A DNA stretch of 64,000 bases from Sinohyriopsis cumingii (GCA_028554795.2 CM068828.1:15428814-15492813); one strand, 5' to 3'; positions 10,701-21,501 are shown, counted from the first letter of the stretch. Notes: generated from the letters alone by a model not told the origin. Numbers and translations: made by a program.

Positions 10701-11065
10701 TACGGTTCTGATCGATCATTGATATATATCAACAGCATAATCTAGAGAGTTTATTTCTATCACGGCTGATAATGCAAATTCGTGAACAGTGATAGCCATT
10801 TTGAATTCTTCTCCTACAATAGATTTTATTCTGAGCTGGAATTCATCGTTGATCTGTTCGATTTGTCAAATATCCGTGGGTATACTCACAACATTCCAGT
10901 CTGGTGTTCCATTTGGTTTATTTTTATACGAAAATACCAACGAATTGTTTGCTTGCAACTCACCAAATGAGTTGAATCTAATATTTGGCTAACTATGATA
11001 TAGTCGCAGTTGTGCGAGTGCAATTTCTTTGGCTGGTATTGCAGTTGGAAACACCACGATGAACT
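10700..11065 (-). pseudogene. Penton/minor-capsid-like protein remnant
   Basis: The minus-strand frame reads ALAQLRLYHS, PNIRFNSFGELQANNSLVF, WNVVSIPTDI, QIEQINDEFQLRIK and SIRTVLGWP. The layout (LYxS-xPNI ... NNxxxF ... W..I.IP.GxY.I..IN ... IxxxLGW) resembles a recurrent structural protein of animal Polinton/adintovirus-like elements that I associate with the vertex (penton-like) protein. In-frame stops occur near 10995 and 10875. The identification is from pattern memory, so treat it as a hypothesis; the position next to the pVI-like and capsid genes supports it. Confidence 0.45.
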
Positions 11066-11115
11066 CAGGATTAGTTGAGCTTGCTTATATCATCGTGGTT
11101 TTTGACTTAGTTATA

Positions 11116-11319
11116 TTAGCGATGATCTGTTGTAGTAATTCTTGCGATGACGACATTCTTATTATTTGTTAAACCCCTGATTTTAAATCTAGATTCTAAA
11201 TACCGATTTTCTAAATCGGACGCAGATTCCAGCACAGTCATTGCCTCGTTGTAAATCTTAAACATTTCTATGAACTCAGTATCTGATATTATTCCATCTC
11301 TAAAGCATGATGATATCAA
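11116..11319 (-). CDS. Hypothetical helical protein fragment of the element
   Basis: An open minus-strand frame of 67 codons with DGIISDTEFIEMFKIYNEA and ASDLENRYLESRFKIRGL. This is an amphipathic, probably helical stretch followed by basic residues. No upstream promoter or good start context can be judged. It lies between the pVI-like and penton-like remnants, co-oriented with the structural block. Family not recognised; may be a fragment of a longer broken gene. Confidence 0.4.
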   Translation of the reverse strand: MISSCFRDGIISDTEFIEMFKIYNEAMTVLESASDLENRYLESRFKIRGLTNNKNVVIARITTTDHR

Positions 11320-11399
11320 TGACGATAATTTGGATTAGTATGCTAGCGTCGCTGTATGCAACTTTATTGTATACTCATGCAATTTTGTATTTGTACACG

Positions 11400-11850
11400 T
11401 ATATATTTTTTGGCGATATATTAAGAATACCAGTAATTCTTGTTGCAGCTGAAACACAAATTGGTACAACTGTAAGTGATGTCATTGTTATTGTTGATAG
11501 CAACACTCCAGTTCCAGCGATAACAGCGGATGCCGAATTAAACAACATCACCAAGTGCAGCTGCTTTTACAATAGCTGGGACTTCAGCGGCTATTAACGC
11601 TGGTATAGCTGCAAGAAGTGAAAATATGCTACCCGTCTTGACTGCGTCTTTAATGGCACCCGCAGAAAGATTAAGTCTTACGCCGGTCTTTGGAGTCATT
11701 CAAATGCCTGTGTTGACGTTCTATCAATGATAGTTTTTTTGACCACCTGCGATTTAGTGATAGTTTTATTCCACATTTCTTTGCTGATTTCGATTGAAAT
11801 TTTTTAATCTGATCAGGAGTCAGAGTAACACTAACATGATGATATGACAT
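11400..11850 (-). pseudogene. Minor capsid/membrane-active (pVI-like) protein remnant
   Basis: Starts at ATG 11850 with MSYHHVSVTLTPDQIKKFQ and a basic segment. A frameshift follows near 11695, then TGVRLNLSAGAIKDAVKTGS, then a hydrophobic SLLAAIPALIAAEVPAIV helix near 11560-11610, then decay. A short Thr/Leu-rich head, a basic linker and an Ala/Leu/Gly hydrophobic patch are typical of small capsid-associated proteins in adintovirus-like elements, often compared with adenovirus pVI. Directly downstream of it is the unidentified helical frame; directly upstream is the end of the capsid gene (stop at 11895). Dead copy. Confidence 0.5.
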
Positions 11851-11894
11851 TATAATATCATGAGCGATTTAATTACTGATCGCTCGCGATCCAA

Positions 11895-12129
11895 TTACAT
11901 ATTTTCCACTGGGGCATCAATGACTCTCATTCGTTCACCTACACCTTCAAGTAGCATTGCTTTATCCGAGTGTATAACAGCGATTGCTCTGTAATTAGCT
12001 ATAACTCCTCTTGCCACACGAGTTCGAAAGTAAATATCAACGACAGATTGTCTAAATAAATCCAGGTGTTCTAGCGAAAAGTAACAAATCGGATACAGCG
12101 TTATAAAATCAAGCTGTGAGATTTGTAGA
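11895..12129 (-). pseudogene. Major capsid protein gene, 3' segment (split by insertion)
   Basis: The minus-strand frame from 12129 to the TAA at 11895-11897 reads LDFITLYPICYFSLEHLDL, SVVDIYFRTRVA and AIAVIHSDKAMLL. This is the C-terminal jelly-roll pattern of Polinton-type capsid proteins (TLYP...F...R...V.DI...). It is continuous in frame with the segment at 17061-18195 once the 12130-17060 insertion and one copy of its TAGA duplication are discounted. No stop occurs in this segment itself. Confidence 0.75.
12126..12129. other. Target-site duplication TAGA, left copy
   Basis: TAGA directly precedes the left arm (CAGTAGTTAAGTGGGCC) of the foldback element; the same four bases follow the right arm at 17061-17064. 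The broken capsid frame is restored when one copy is counted, which supports a true 4-bp duplication. Confidence 0.85.
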
Positions 12130-13331
12130 CAGTAGTTAAGTGGGCCACCATAGGGACAATGGGAATTAGCATTACAGACCCCCCTGGGCCACTATAGGGA
12201 CAATGGAAATTTAACATGGAGAAAAACGCTGGGCCACTCTAGGGACAATGGGAATTTAACATAGAGTTTGGACTTGTCTAGGGACAAGGGAAATTAACAT
12301 GAGGAATAGAGTTTGGGCTTGTCTAGGGACAAGGGGAATGGAACAGGGGACTATAGTGTGGGTCTGTCTAGGGACAATGGGAATTTAACATGGGGAATAG
12401 ATCGTGGGACTGTCTAGGGACAATGGGAAATTTAACATGGGGAATAGATCGTGGGACTGTCTAGGGACAATGGGAAATTTAACATGGGGAATAGATCGTG
12501 GGACTGTCTAGGGACAATGGGAAATTTAACATTACGGAAACCCCTGGGGGATATAGCCTCAAGGGAATTTAACATATGGAAATTGAACATGGTGGATCTG
12601 TATAGCGTCAAGGGGAATTGAACATGGTGGGACTATCTAGGGACAATGATGGTAGAGGGTCAAACACAACAGAGACAGAAACATACATACACTAGTACAA
12701 GCGTGGGATTTATATATAAAGCATTACGAAGACCTGAAATCTTGCTGGGGTGTTCAAAAATTTGCATAATTGTAATGATGCTATAAATAGCTATAATCAA
12801 GGAAATGCTCAACGACAAAATGGATGTGACTAAAAGTAACGCTAAAATGACGAAATTGTCCCAGAATTTAAAGGAAAATAAACATATCCCCGAAAATTAA
12901 GTTACAATGGTTTAGACTAAAATGGATAAAATTAGTAACTACTTACAATATCAACTTCTGTGACGATCGTGAATAAATACCTATGTATCTATAATCAGCT
13001 GAAATCCTATGAAATCCCACTATCTATTTATAGCTCCAACTTGTGGGTTTTTCCTTTGGAAAATCCCACTATCTTTTTATAGCCTCAGCTTGAGTGACGT
13101 TCCTGTTTATGAATTCTAGTATATATGTATAGCTACAAAATGTGGAAATCCCCAAGTCGATATTTATAGTCTCAAAATTTCCAGCGTCAGTGACGTCACT
13201 GTACTGAACACTAGGGGATAAATGTCAACAGTGTTGCAAGTGGCTGACCTGAATACACGCTACTGCAGGTAGGTAGGTAGAGTGTATCTGATAGGGATAA
13301 AGTGAGTTTTTATAGGGACAAACAGAGACCA

Positions 13332-13362
<31 letters not shown>

Positions 13363-13535
13363 ACGTACGCGCGCAGACATACGCACACACACACACACAC
13401 ACACAGAGGGAAGAGGCAAAAACAAACCCAAATATACTATCAACACAGAAGGGAGATAATACAAACCCCAAATAAACTATCCACACAAACGTACGCGAAC
13501 GCATACAAACCCCAAATATACTATCAACACAGAGT
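12130..13535 (+). repeat. Left terminal inverted-repeat arm of the foldback element
   Basis: Outer part 12130-12660 is a degenerate minisatellite of about 47 bp (core: ctagggacaatgggaaattt, then aacatggggaatagatcgtg). A unique part follows to 13300, then CA tracts near 13336-13405 and one and a half units of the 84-bp repeat (gcgttcgcgtacg in reverse, near 13488-13502). Confidence 0.9.
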
Positions 13536-13539
13536 GAAG

Positions 13540-14532
13540 AAGAAAAAGTTTTTTGAAAGCACCTAAGCCCTCACCTGCAATGATCAACTCTGTCAAACAC
13601 CTACACCCCACCCCCACTCCCAACAATACAAAACCCATTTAACCCGTTATTTTATGGCATCAGTGTGTGATTTAGGAAACATCAAGACACAAAATGATGG
13701 ATGAATAGACTGACTATTGTTTACCGACTTGCATGCCTAAAGAGCGTGCGTGAAGGAAAACATCCTTCCATTTCAATTCTAACTAAAACATGATCCAGAG
13801 GGATAGAGAGAGGTGAAAGAGCACAATTTCATAAAGTGTGAGTAAAAACAAAACACGCCATCCTTATTATACAATGTCAAGACCAAGAGACACTTACGTT
13901 TTCTTTCTGGTCTATTCTCTTTTAGAAGGTAGTATGAAATTTCACATCAGGGCCAACGCATCGGCTCACATTGTCAATTTTTCCATTTCCATGTCTTTAC
14001 TGGCACAAGTTCTTCATCATCTTCAATTTCTTCTTCTTCTGAATCCCTCTTCTCTGTTTCGTCTTGTTTTTGTTTCTTCTCTTTTCTCGTAGGGCACTCT
14101 GAATTCCAGTGTCCTTTCTCCTGACAACGATATTAGGTATCTTGACTTTTGTCTCTCTTTCTTAGACGAAGCAGGTATTCTGGAGACAAATACCCATTTA
14201 CCTTTGCAGATATAGCAAACTTCATTAGCACTTACACACTTTCGTATGACTCTCATCAAATCAACGATCAAAAGAGTAAGTTTTATTGCCACTTTCGCAT
14301 GTGAATTATGCTTTCGTATGACTTTTAGCAAATATTTGACCAGCAGGTCGATCTGTGCTGACTCTTCCATCTTCTTGATCGTTTGAGAGCGGAATGAATA
14401 CTCTGACGCTAAGACACTCTCCTTATATACAGAGACCTGCTGCGTATGAAACCTAGTCAAATGTAATTTTGCAATAAGATGAAACGATTTCATTGAGGAA
14501 GTAAAAAGCAATGATGTACCGTATCGCCTCAC
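13540..14532 (-). pseudogene. Gag-like CCHC zinc-knuckle remnant in the foldback centre
   Basis: A minus-strand frame opens at 14532 for 169 codons, with a helical basic segment. In a second frame (14130-13985) a clear zinc-knuckle core is seen: YRCQEKGHWNSECP, followed by a Lys/Glu-rich tail ending TWKWKN-stop. The first Cys of the C-x2-C-x4-H-x4-C pattern is replaced by a TAA stop at 14133-14135. A CCHC knuckle followed by charged residues is typical of gag proteins of LTR or other retroelements, so this may be captured cargo or an older insertion. Low-complexity charge makes the rest of the frame hard to judge. The remainder (13540-13985) shows nothing recognisable. Confidence 0.45.
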
Positions 14533-15061
14533 ACAAAACCTGAGGTGTTAGTTCAAATCCGTGTCAGCGATTTCGAAGACGACATAACTGAGCTTTAATC
14601 AATGCTCTCCAATTATGCCACAAAACCACGAGTCCTGATTCACGCCAAAAGAAATTTCGTTCGGTCCATAAAAAATAGTATCATATCTGAGAAACGCAAA
14701 AAGGAACTTCCAGAAAACTGAGAAAGACGGCTTACACCTACAACGTAAATGTATGAGTTCAAGTAGTGCGTAAAACTTAGTCAAATTAAATTTTTATAGT
14801 CAAGACGAAACGATCTCTTTTCGAACAAGAAAGCAGACACCAAGCGACAATGGCGATCCGTGTCACACAACACTTTTCAAAATGTATATTATCAGAGGTT
14901 TGTTCTAGCGATCTGCACGGTTAAATTAAATGTTGATGTATTTTGCAATAAGACGGACACAATTTCCATGGGATCGCCCATGGTACGAATGTTCGTGCAT
15001 TAGTTTAATTTTTAAAAATATTTTTTTTATATAAATCGCCTATAGGATAGACCCAGTAAAG
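14533..15061. other. Foldback centre, no gene seen
   Basis: Unique sequence between the zinc-knuckle frame and the right arm. Sequence near 14540-14600 and 14830-14990 has no recognisable domain. It has no partner in the left arm. Confidence 0.4.
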
Positions 15062-15805
15062 CATGGCCATTGGGGTTTGTATGCGTTAGCGACGTTGTGT
15101 GAATAGTATATTTGGGGTTTATATGCGTTCGCGTACGTTTGTGTGGATAGTTTATTTGGGGTTTGTATTATCTCCCTTCTGTGTTGATAGTATATTTGGG
15201 GTTTGTATGCGTTCGCGTACGTTTGTGTGGATAGTTTATTTGGGGTTTGTATTATCTCCCTTCTGTGTTGATAGTATATTTGTGGTTTGTATGCGTTCGC
15301 GTACGTTTGTGTGGATAGTTTATTTGGGGTTTGTATTATCTCCCTTCTGTGTTGATAGTATATTTGGGGTTTGTATGCGTTCGCGTACGTTTGTGTGGAT
15401 AGTTTATTTGGGGTTTGTATTATCTCCCTTCTGTGTTGATAGTATATTTGTGGTTTGTATGCGTTCGCGTACGTTTGTGTGGATAGTTTATTTGGGGTTT
15501 GTATTATCTCCCTTCTGTGTTGATAGTATATTTGGGGTTTGTTTTTTCCTCTTCCCTCTGTGTGTGAGTGTGTGTGTGTGTGTGTGTTCGCATACGTTGT
15601 GTAGATCGTATATTTGGTTGTTTTTTCTTCTTCCTCCCGAGTGTGGATAGCATATTTGGGGTTTGTATGCGTTAGCGACGTTGTGTGAATAGTATATTTG
15701 GGGTTTGTATGCGTTCGCGTACGTTTGTGTTGATAGTTTATTTGGGGTTTGTGTTATCTCCCTTCTGTATTGATAGCATATTTGGGGTTTGTTTTTTCCT
15801 CTTCC

Positions 15806-15857
<52 letters not shown>

Positions 15858-17060
15858 ATGTCTGCGCACGTACGTTGTGTGTGTGTGTGTGTGTATGTGT
15901 GTATTGGTCTCTGTTTGTCCCTATAAAAACTCACTTTATCCCTATCAGATACACTCTACCTACCTACCTGCAGTAGCGTGTATTCAGGTCAGCCACTTGC
16001 AACACTGTTGACATTTATCCCCTAGTGTTCAGTACAGTGACGTCACTGACGCTGGAAATTTTGAGACTATAAATATCGACTTGGGGATTTCCACATTTTG
16101 TAGCTATACATATATACTAGAATTCATAAACAGGAACGTCACTCAAGCTGAGGCTATAAAAAGATAGTGGGATTTTCCAAAGGAAAAACCCACAAGTTGG
16201 AGCTATAAATAGATAGTGGGATTTCATAGGAATTTCAGCTGATTATAGATACATAGGTATTTATTCACGATCGTCACAGAAGTTGATATTGTAAGTAGTT
16301 ACTAATTTTATCCATTTTAGTCTAAACCATTGTAACTTAATTTTCGGGGATATGTTTATTTTCCTTTAAATTCTGGGACAATTTCGTCATTTTAGCGTTA
16401 CTTTTAGTCACATCCATTTTGTCGTTGAGCATTTCCTTGATTATAGCTATTTATAGCATCATTACAATTATGCAAATTTTTGAACACCCCAGCAAGATTT
16501 CAGGTCTTCGTAATGCTTTATATATAAATCCCACGCTTGTACTAGTGTATGTATGTTTCTGTCTCTGTTGTGTTTGACCCTCTACCATCATTGTCCCTAG
16601 ATAGTCCCACCATGTTCAATTCCCCTTGACGCTATACAGATCCACCATGTTCAATTTCCATATGTTAAATTCCCTTGAGGCTATATCCCCCAGGGGTTTC
16701 CGTAATGTTAAATTTCCCATTGTCCCTAGACAGTCCCACGATCTATTCCCCATGTTAAATTTCCCATTGTCCCTAGACAGTCCCACGATCTATTCCCCAT
16801 GTTAAATTCCCATTGTCCCTAGACAGACCCACACTATAGTCCCCTGTTCCATTCCCCTTGTCCCTAGACAAGCCCAAACTCTATTCCTCATGTTAATTTC
16901 CCTTGTCCCTAGACAAGCCCAAACTCTATGTTAAATTCCCATTGTCCCTAGAGTGGCCCAGCGTTTTTCTCCATGTTAAATTTCCATTGTCCCTATAGTG
17001 GCCCAGGGGGGTCTGTAATGCTAATTCCCATTGTCCCTATGGTGGCCCACTTAACTACTG
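15062..17060 (-). repeat. Right terminal inverted-repeat arm of the foldback element
   Basis: Reverse complement of the left arm, ending GGCCCACTTAACTACTG at 17060. It is about 600 bp longer than the left arm because of five 84-bp tandem units (15106-15545) and longer TG tracts (15568-15590, 15810-15855, 15874-15902). The minisatellite part is 16555-17055. Confidence 0.9.
15106..15545 (+). repeat. 84-bp tandem repeat, five units, in right arm only
   Basis: The landmark gcgttcgcgtacg starts at 15125, 15209, 15293, 15377 and 15461, exactly 84 bp apart. Units alternate between ggggttt and gtggttt variants, suggesting a two-unit duplication. Because 84 is divisible by three, a frame stays open across it (28-residue repeat SRTFVWIVYLGFVLSPFC...); this is a repeat artefact, not a supported protein. 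Confidence 0.95.
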
Positions 17061-17064
17061 TAGA
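17061..17064. other. Target-site duplication TAGA, right copy
   Basis: Directly follows the last base of the foldback right arm; pairs with 12126-12129. Confidence 0.85.
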
Positions 17065-18195
17065 CCATAATCAATATTTTGATCACGTCCCGTGAATGTC
17101 ATCAAACGATGATATGCACGTGCTTCATGATTATTCTCAAAATACAATAATATATCTTCGGATGGTTCTTGATGTCCATTTATTCTCAGTGAAACTTCAG
17201 TAATACTAAGTTTGTCAAATATTATTATACTGTGTGTTTGTTAATTTATTCGTTCAGTATTTTGGAAAGCAACAAATATATGTCGTGGCGCAGAAACACA
17301 TTGCTGCCATGGTATTTGCCATGTGAATAAACCATTAGTGGTACTTTGAACACTCTCTGTGGTCATCGACAACCATGATAATGTTGATTTACCACCTGAG
17401 TCCATAAAAGAGAATAGCCATTGTTCTTCAGTGAGCGATGGTATCATTATTGCCATCCACAATGAGAGTTTTGTCAGTATTGCTTAACAACATCACCAGC
17501 AGTACCACCAGGGTGCCAGACTACATCATCTTTAGTAGCCTTTCGTACAATTACAACTGTATGCTTGGCTCCGAAAACGACTTTTCTGACATTTCTGCAA
17601 AATCCAAACATGTGAGACAGTGGAATTGCACATGAAAATCTTGTACACTTATCTTTCAGCATTGATCGACGTGCTGCGAATCCTAAGTTGAAATTTGGAT
17701 TAGTACCATGAACCACCGGCCACACATCAGCGACAGCACCATCGACGGTGTTTCTTGGTCGTCTTATATTATACGGTCCGTTGTCAGGGTGGTTAGAAGT
17801 ATCTATCATTGATGGACCAGCTGATCTTGAATGATCATTGGAATATCTTGCTAGACCCAATATCGTCATGGCAACGTCGACGTCTTTCTGAATTGATTCA
17901 ATATTTCTTCCGTCGATGATATACGGAGCACTGTCGAACAACGCCATAATGCCATTATTAACAAAACCAACACTAACATCATCTCCACATTCAGTATTAT
18001 CTATTTTTAAAATGTCACCTTCTACTTCAATAAATGCCTCAGCGGGTAAGAAATATCTGCTTGTATCCTGAACTTACAGCTCAAATCGCCCACGCTGATT
18101 TGGCTGTCGTGCGTCATAAGAATAATATTGATAATCACGCACAAATTCACCTTTGAGAATTGGTACGTCTATGTCAGATGTTAGATCAGATACAC
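17061..18195 (-). pseudogene. Major capsid protein gene, 5' segment (Polinton-type double jelly roll)
   Basis: The minus-strand frame begins near 18195 (SDIDVPILKGEFVRDYQYY) and continues through GFVNNGIMALFDSAPYIIDG, IPLSHMFGFCRNVRKVVFG and KHTVVIVRKA. After a frameshift near 17470 it reads TEEQWLFSFMDSGGK, PRHIFVAFQNTERIN and SLRINGHQEPSED, reaching the insertion point at 17061. One in-frame stop is seen near 18076. The FFS-like assembly core and the PRHIFVAFQ strand match Polinton/adintovirus capsid proteins as I know them. This family forms the icosahedral shell. Together with 11895-12129 it gives roughly the expected length (about 450 residues). Confidence 0.75.
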
Positions 18196-18218
18196 GTTAA
18201 AACATTTTATTGTAATTG

Positions 18219-18611
18219 TTATCGTCTAACACGAAGGCCACTTCCTGCTATCAGACTAGCAGTTATATATTTTTTTTCTGACAGAGGTACACCAGCCAGC
18301 TCTGCTAGTGTTTTATTTGCGGCTTGATTTATTATTTTACTGACATTTGAAGGCATACCTTTAGTGCTGGGTAATTTTACTGGCTGCGGTTTTCGTTGTA
18401 TTAATCGTGCTAGTCTATCCTTGATTGCTGAGAATGCTTTGCTGGCAACAACACCATCAGCAACAATACCCTTATCACGAGCAACATCAATAGCTTTCAC
18501 TGATAATTGTTTTGCAATCGGTATTGCGTTTGGGGCTATCCTTTTAAATAGACCCTGAACAACATCACCGAGTCCATCGCCGTAGATCCTCCACTTTTTT
18601 CTTTCTAACAC
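18219..18611 (-). CDS. Minor capsid/core-type protein of the element, 130 aa
   Basis: An intact minus-strand frame from ATG 18611 to 18219. It starts with a basic, aromatic head (MLERKKWRIYGDGLGDVVQG), has an amphipathic helical middle (IAKQLSVKAIDVARDKG, AFSAIKDRLARLIQRK) and ends LIAGSGLRVRR. Amphipathic helices plus basic patches and a C-terminal GSG-L motif resemble small capsid-associated or DNA-condensing proteins next to capsid genes in Polinton/adintovirus-like elements. The stop lies just upstream of the capsid start region. It is the only gene of copy 1 of this size without a visible lesion. Exact family uncertain. Confidence 0.5.
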   Translation of the reverse strand: MLERKKWRIYGDGLGDVVQGLFKRIAPNAIPIAKQLSVKAIDVARDKGIVADGVVASKAFSAIKDRLARLIQRKPQPVKLPSTKGMPSNVSKIINQAANKTLAELAGVPLSEKKYITASLIAGSGLRVRR

Positions 18612-21501
18612 TGTTTAATCTTATCCTCCTGCCAAACTGATCCATGCACTGTCTGCCATCAGCAGCAAAAAATAAGTGCAATCGCATTTTTAGAAGCAAG
18701 TCTCAGTGAAGTGCTACGATGGTTTTTCTTTGACGGCACATGAAATATTTCAAGGTATTATTTACATTTTACATCAACTGAAAGGTTTTTTGAAAAGCAA
18801 AAAGTAGCGTTGTCACTATTGCCCGATCCATGAAGGTATGCGCAAATGAGTTTGAAACGTGGTGGAAGTGTATCACCTAAGAGGTCTCATTATTCGTTCT
18901 CAGGTTTGATTGGATCATAATACCGAAATTAAAAGAAAAAATCTACTAAGATGTGTCTTTATTCGTTCGCTTTTAAATTAGGATCCTAGAAGAAGAAATT
19001 AGCCAAAAGAAGCACAAAATTACAAAGAAGCAAAGTCCAAAACGAAAAAGGAACTTTTTACTTGCCTGAGTTTCAATAAGTTACTAAGAAAGAAGATGGT
19101 GTGTTCGAAATCGAAAGCTAGCAAACGCCTAGCTAAAGAGATTAAAAGGCGTTAGGAAGTATATCTATTTACTACCAAAAGTAACAACAACAGTAGGTTA
19201 ATATAAACGCCAGTCACCACAAAAATTCTTCCAGTGACAACAAGATTAGCTCTCATTTGGTACATTTGGAAAATCATTCTCTTTGACAACTAGTTTTAAC
19301 ATTAACGTATGACATTTCTATAGAGCTTCTTCTCAATAACACTTTATATTATTTCACAACCAAATTACTACAATCTTACAATTGGATCACGATGCTCATT
19401 TGGAAGTAGATTTGGTGGAAATCATTCATACTCTTGTCCTGAATATTCACGCGGGTCAAAAACTTCATCATCGATATCTTGAAAGAACTCGCTCAAGAAC
19501 ATTTGGAAGAAATGCTTATAGCTTTACGAATCCAAGCAACCTTCACCAACCAATAGTATATTAATTTAATGCTCAACATCTCTTGGAAATGACTGCAACT
19601 ATTTTTAAAGGATCTGTATGACAAAGTCAGATGGATTACTATAAAATGTCTCATCGTTTTAAAATATTGATCGCGGTACAGTACCCCTTACCTGGTTTGA
19701 TTGATATTTTAGGAAAATACCCGGCTCTCATTCCGATCAAAACATTTACAACCGCGATCGATTCACTTCATTGTCGAATGAAATGATGGACTGAATTTAG
19801 TATTTGTGTAATAAGATGTGGTCGAGTGCAACGTGGTGGGAAATATAGCTGTTAAATTACTGAACGTCATTTCTTTCAAATTGGATTCCGCCATAGATGC
19901 TTAAAATGAGGAAGGAAACATGTATCATGATCACTGAAAATTTAAACAACCTCATTTTATTCCTATCAGTAAAATGTATTTTAACAGTGTCAATAAGAGT
20001 ATACAAGGAGATCTTAGAAAAAAATTCTTTCCTTCAAAGAAAAGGTCACGTTGAGACTATATTTTCGAAAACGATTCTATAGCGAATTGTAACAAATGTA
20101 TACAGTGTACCAGTCGACAACGAGGACATGTTTTAAAAGATAAGTTAAAATGAGCTTTTCGTACATCTCAAAACCGATTACACGCTTTAACAGAGGCAGC
20201 TCTGGGGGCGCTCATCAGTTATTATGTACTTTCTAGAAAGAGATGTATGTAAGGTGAAGTTGTTTGCATTTAAAACACGCACAGTGGAGAGAATGTTGGC
20301 ATACCTCTCTGCTACTTTTATGTAATGTGGCTGACATTTCTTGGATATTGTACTTTTGGAAATTATATATGATCTAAACACACTGCTAGCCAAAATGTCT
20401 GTTTCCGTGTGCGGAAAAAATCTGACTGAATTAATTTTAAAGGACACTATTTAGCAGCTATAAAAATAAGGAAAATGAATTTGCTAGACTAGGCAATACC
20501 AGCCTCTAAAAGAGCGATGAATGAATTATCAAATATATAAAATCTAATAAAAAAGTTAAAGGCTCTTTTTACAATAAAACTCTGAAGTTCAGGCAGTGAA
20601 AATGACCAAGTGGAGCTAACCCTTTTTTAAAAAGGTGAACATATGGAGTAAGGCCAAGCTGTATACTCTATATCCCATATTACACCCATCAATCATACAC
20701 CAAAATAAAGGAAATTAAAGGTTCTTTGAACTATACCAAAGATATACAAGGTCTTTTTTTAAATAACCAGTATAACCAGTGAGAAAACCCAGGGAAATTA
20801 TTTTTCTTTAAATTTCAAACCCTATGCAAAATACGAAACTGTAGAACGCCATCTTAGAAAGAGTATGGAGACTACCCATTCATGGACCTTCTTGATCGAT
20901 CGTTTCAAGGAAAACGTCATTTGTGAATTAATGACTTATCACTACCTATGAAACCAATGTATACTTGGGAACTTAATTACCTTCTGACGCACATTTTGTA
21001 CACATAGTGTTGGAATCCTGTTATAACTAAAATATAAAGGTGTTCAAGCCTATATCACGAACAGAGACAATAGGTATCATCCAGAAACCAACTGGGTAGC
21101 CACCTCCTTTCCCTCCAAGGCCATGTGCTGTGGTGAGTTTAATGAACGATAACATCCAGGACCACTCGCCAAGGAAAACGACCTGCCCTTTTGAGGTCTT
21201 TCAGATCTCAAACAAATGCTAGCCATTTACCAATGTGTTTGTTTATGTTCTTGCGTATATTTGTGTATGTCTCTGTCTTTATCCCTAAAACTCTAAAACT
21301 TTAAACCCCTTTTCTTACAATAATGTGTGTTTATAGGGTACATTGTGTTAGCCTGGGCATAGGTTGTGTTTATAAACGCTCCATTACTCTTGTGTAGTCC
21401 CATAAAAGATCTTTATTTCTGCACGGTTTCTTCTCCATTTGTATTCTGTGTGAGGGTTGTATTCATAAGAAGGGGTGTTTTCCTTCAAGTCCGTGTTTAG
21501 G
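18612..21501. other. No gene seen
   Basis: About 2.9 kb of AT-rich unique sequence. The right boundary of the virus-like element should lie near its left end but no terminal repeat was recognised. Possible dispersed-repeat similarity of 21100-21500 to parts of 390-830. No exon-like frame with domain content. Confidence 0.4.

Larger units (their letters stand above)
12130..17060. mobile_element. Foldback-type DNA transposon inserted in the capsid gene
   Basis: 4931 bp bounded by CAGTAGTTAAGTGGGCC and its reverse complement. The left arm is 12130 to about 13535 (1.4 kb); the right arm runs from about 15062 to 17060 (2.0 kb). The arms are near-identical reverse complements, including an outer minisatellite, a shared unique stretch (about 12660-13300 against 15900-16550) and CA/TG tracts. 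A unique centre (about 13540-15060) holds a decayed zinc-knuckle frame. No transposase was recognised, so it is non-autonomous or its transposase is beyond recognition. The high similarity of the arms, against the decay of the host element, shows a much younger insertion or ongoing gene conversion between arms. Confidence 0.88.
2579..18611. mobile_element. Polinton/adintovirus-like integrated element, copy 1 (degraded)
   Basis: A block of virus-type genes: packaging ATPase (-), zinc-ribbon/PLA2 protein (+), integrase (+), SF1 helicase-HNH (-), small zinc-ribbon (+), HNH/NUMOD-like ORF (+), several structural-type frames (-), major capsid gene (-) and a minor capsid/core protein (-). Integrase + packaging ATPase + jelly-roll capsid is the hallmark of Polintons/Mavericks and adintoviruses. 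A PLA2 domain has been reported in some adintoviruses. Limits given are the outermost recognisable genes; terminal repeats were not identified. It contains a younger 4.93-kb foldback insertion (12130-17060). No protein-primed DNA polymerase B motif was found. Nearly every gene has stops or frameshifts, so this is an old non-functional copy. Confidence 0.8.

Noticed and set aside
14599..14784. 61-codon frame in the foldback centre
   Set aside because: No recognisable motif and no support beyond openness.
15099..15650. 183-codon open frame with 28-residue repeats in the foldback right arm
   Set aside because: Produced by the 84-bp tandem repeat, which is divisible by three; the left arm lacks the repeats and the reading frame.
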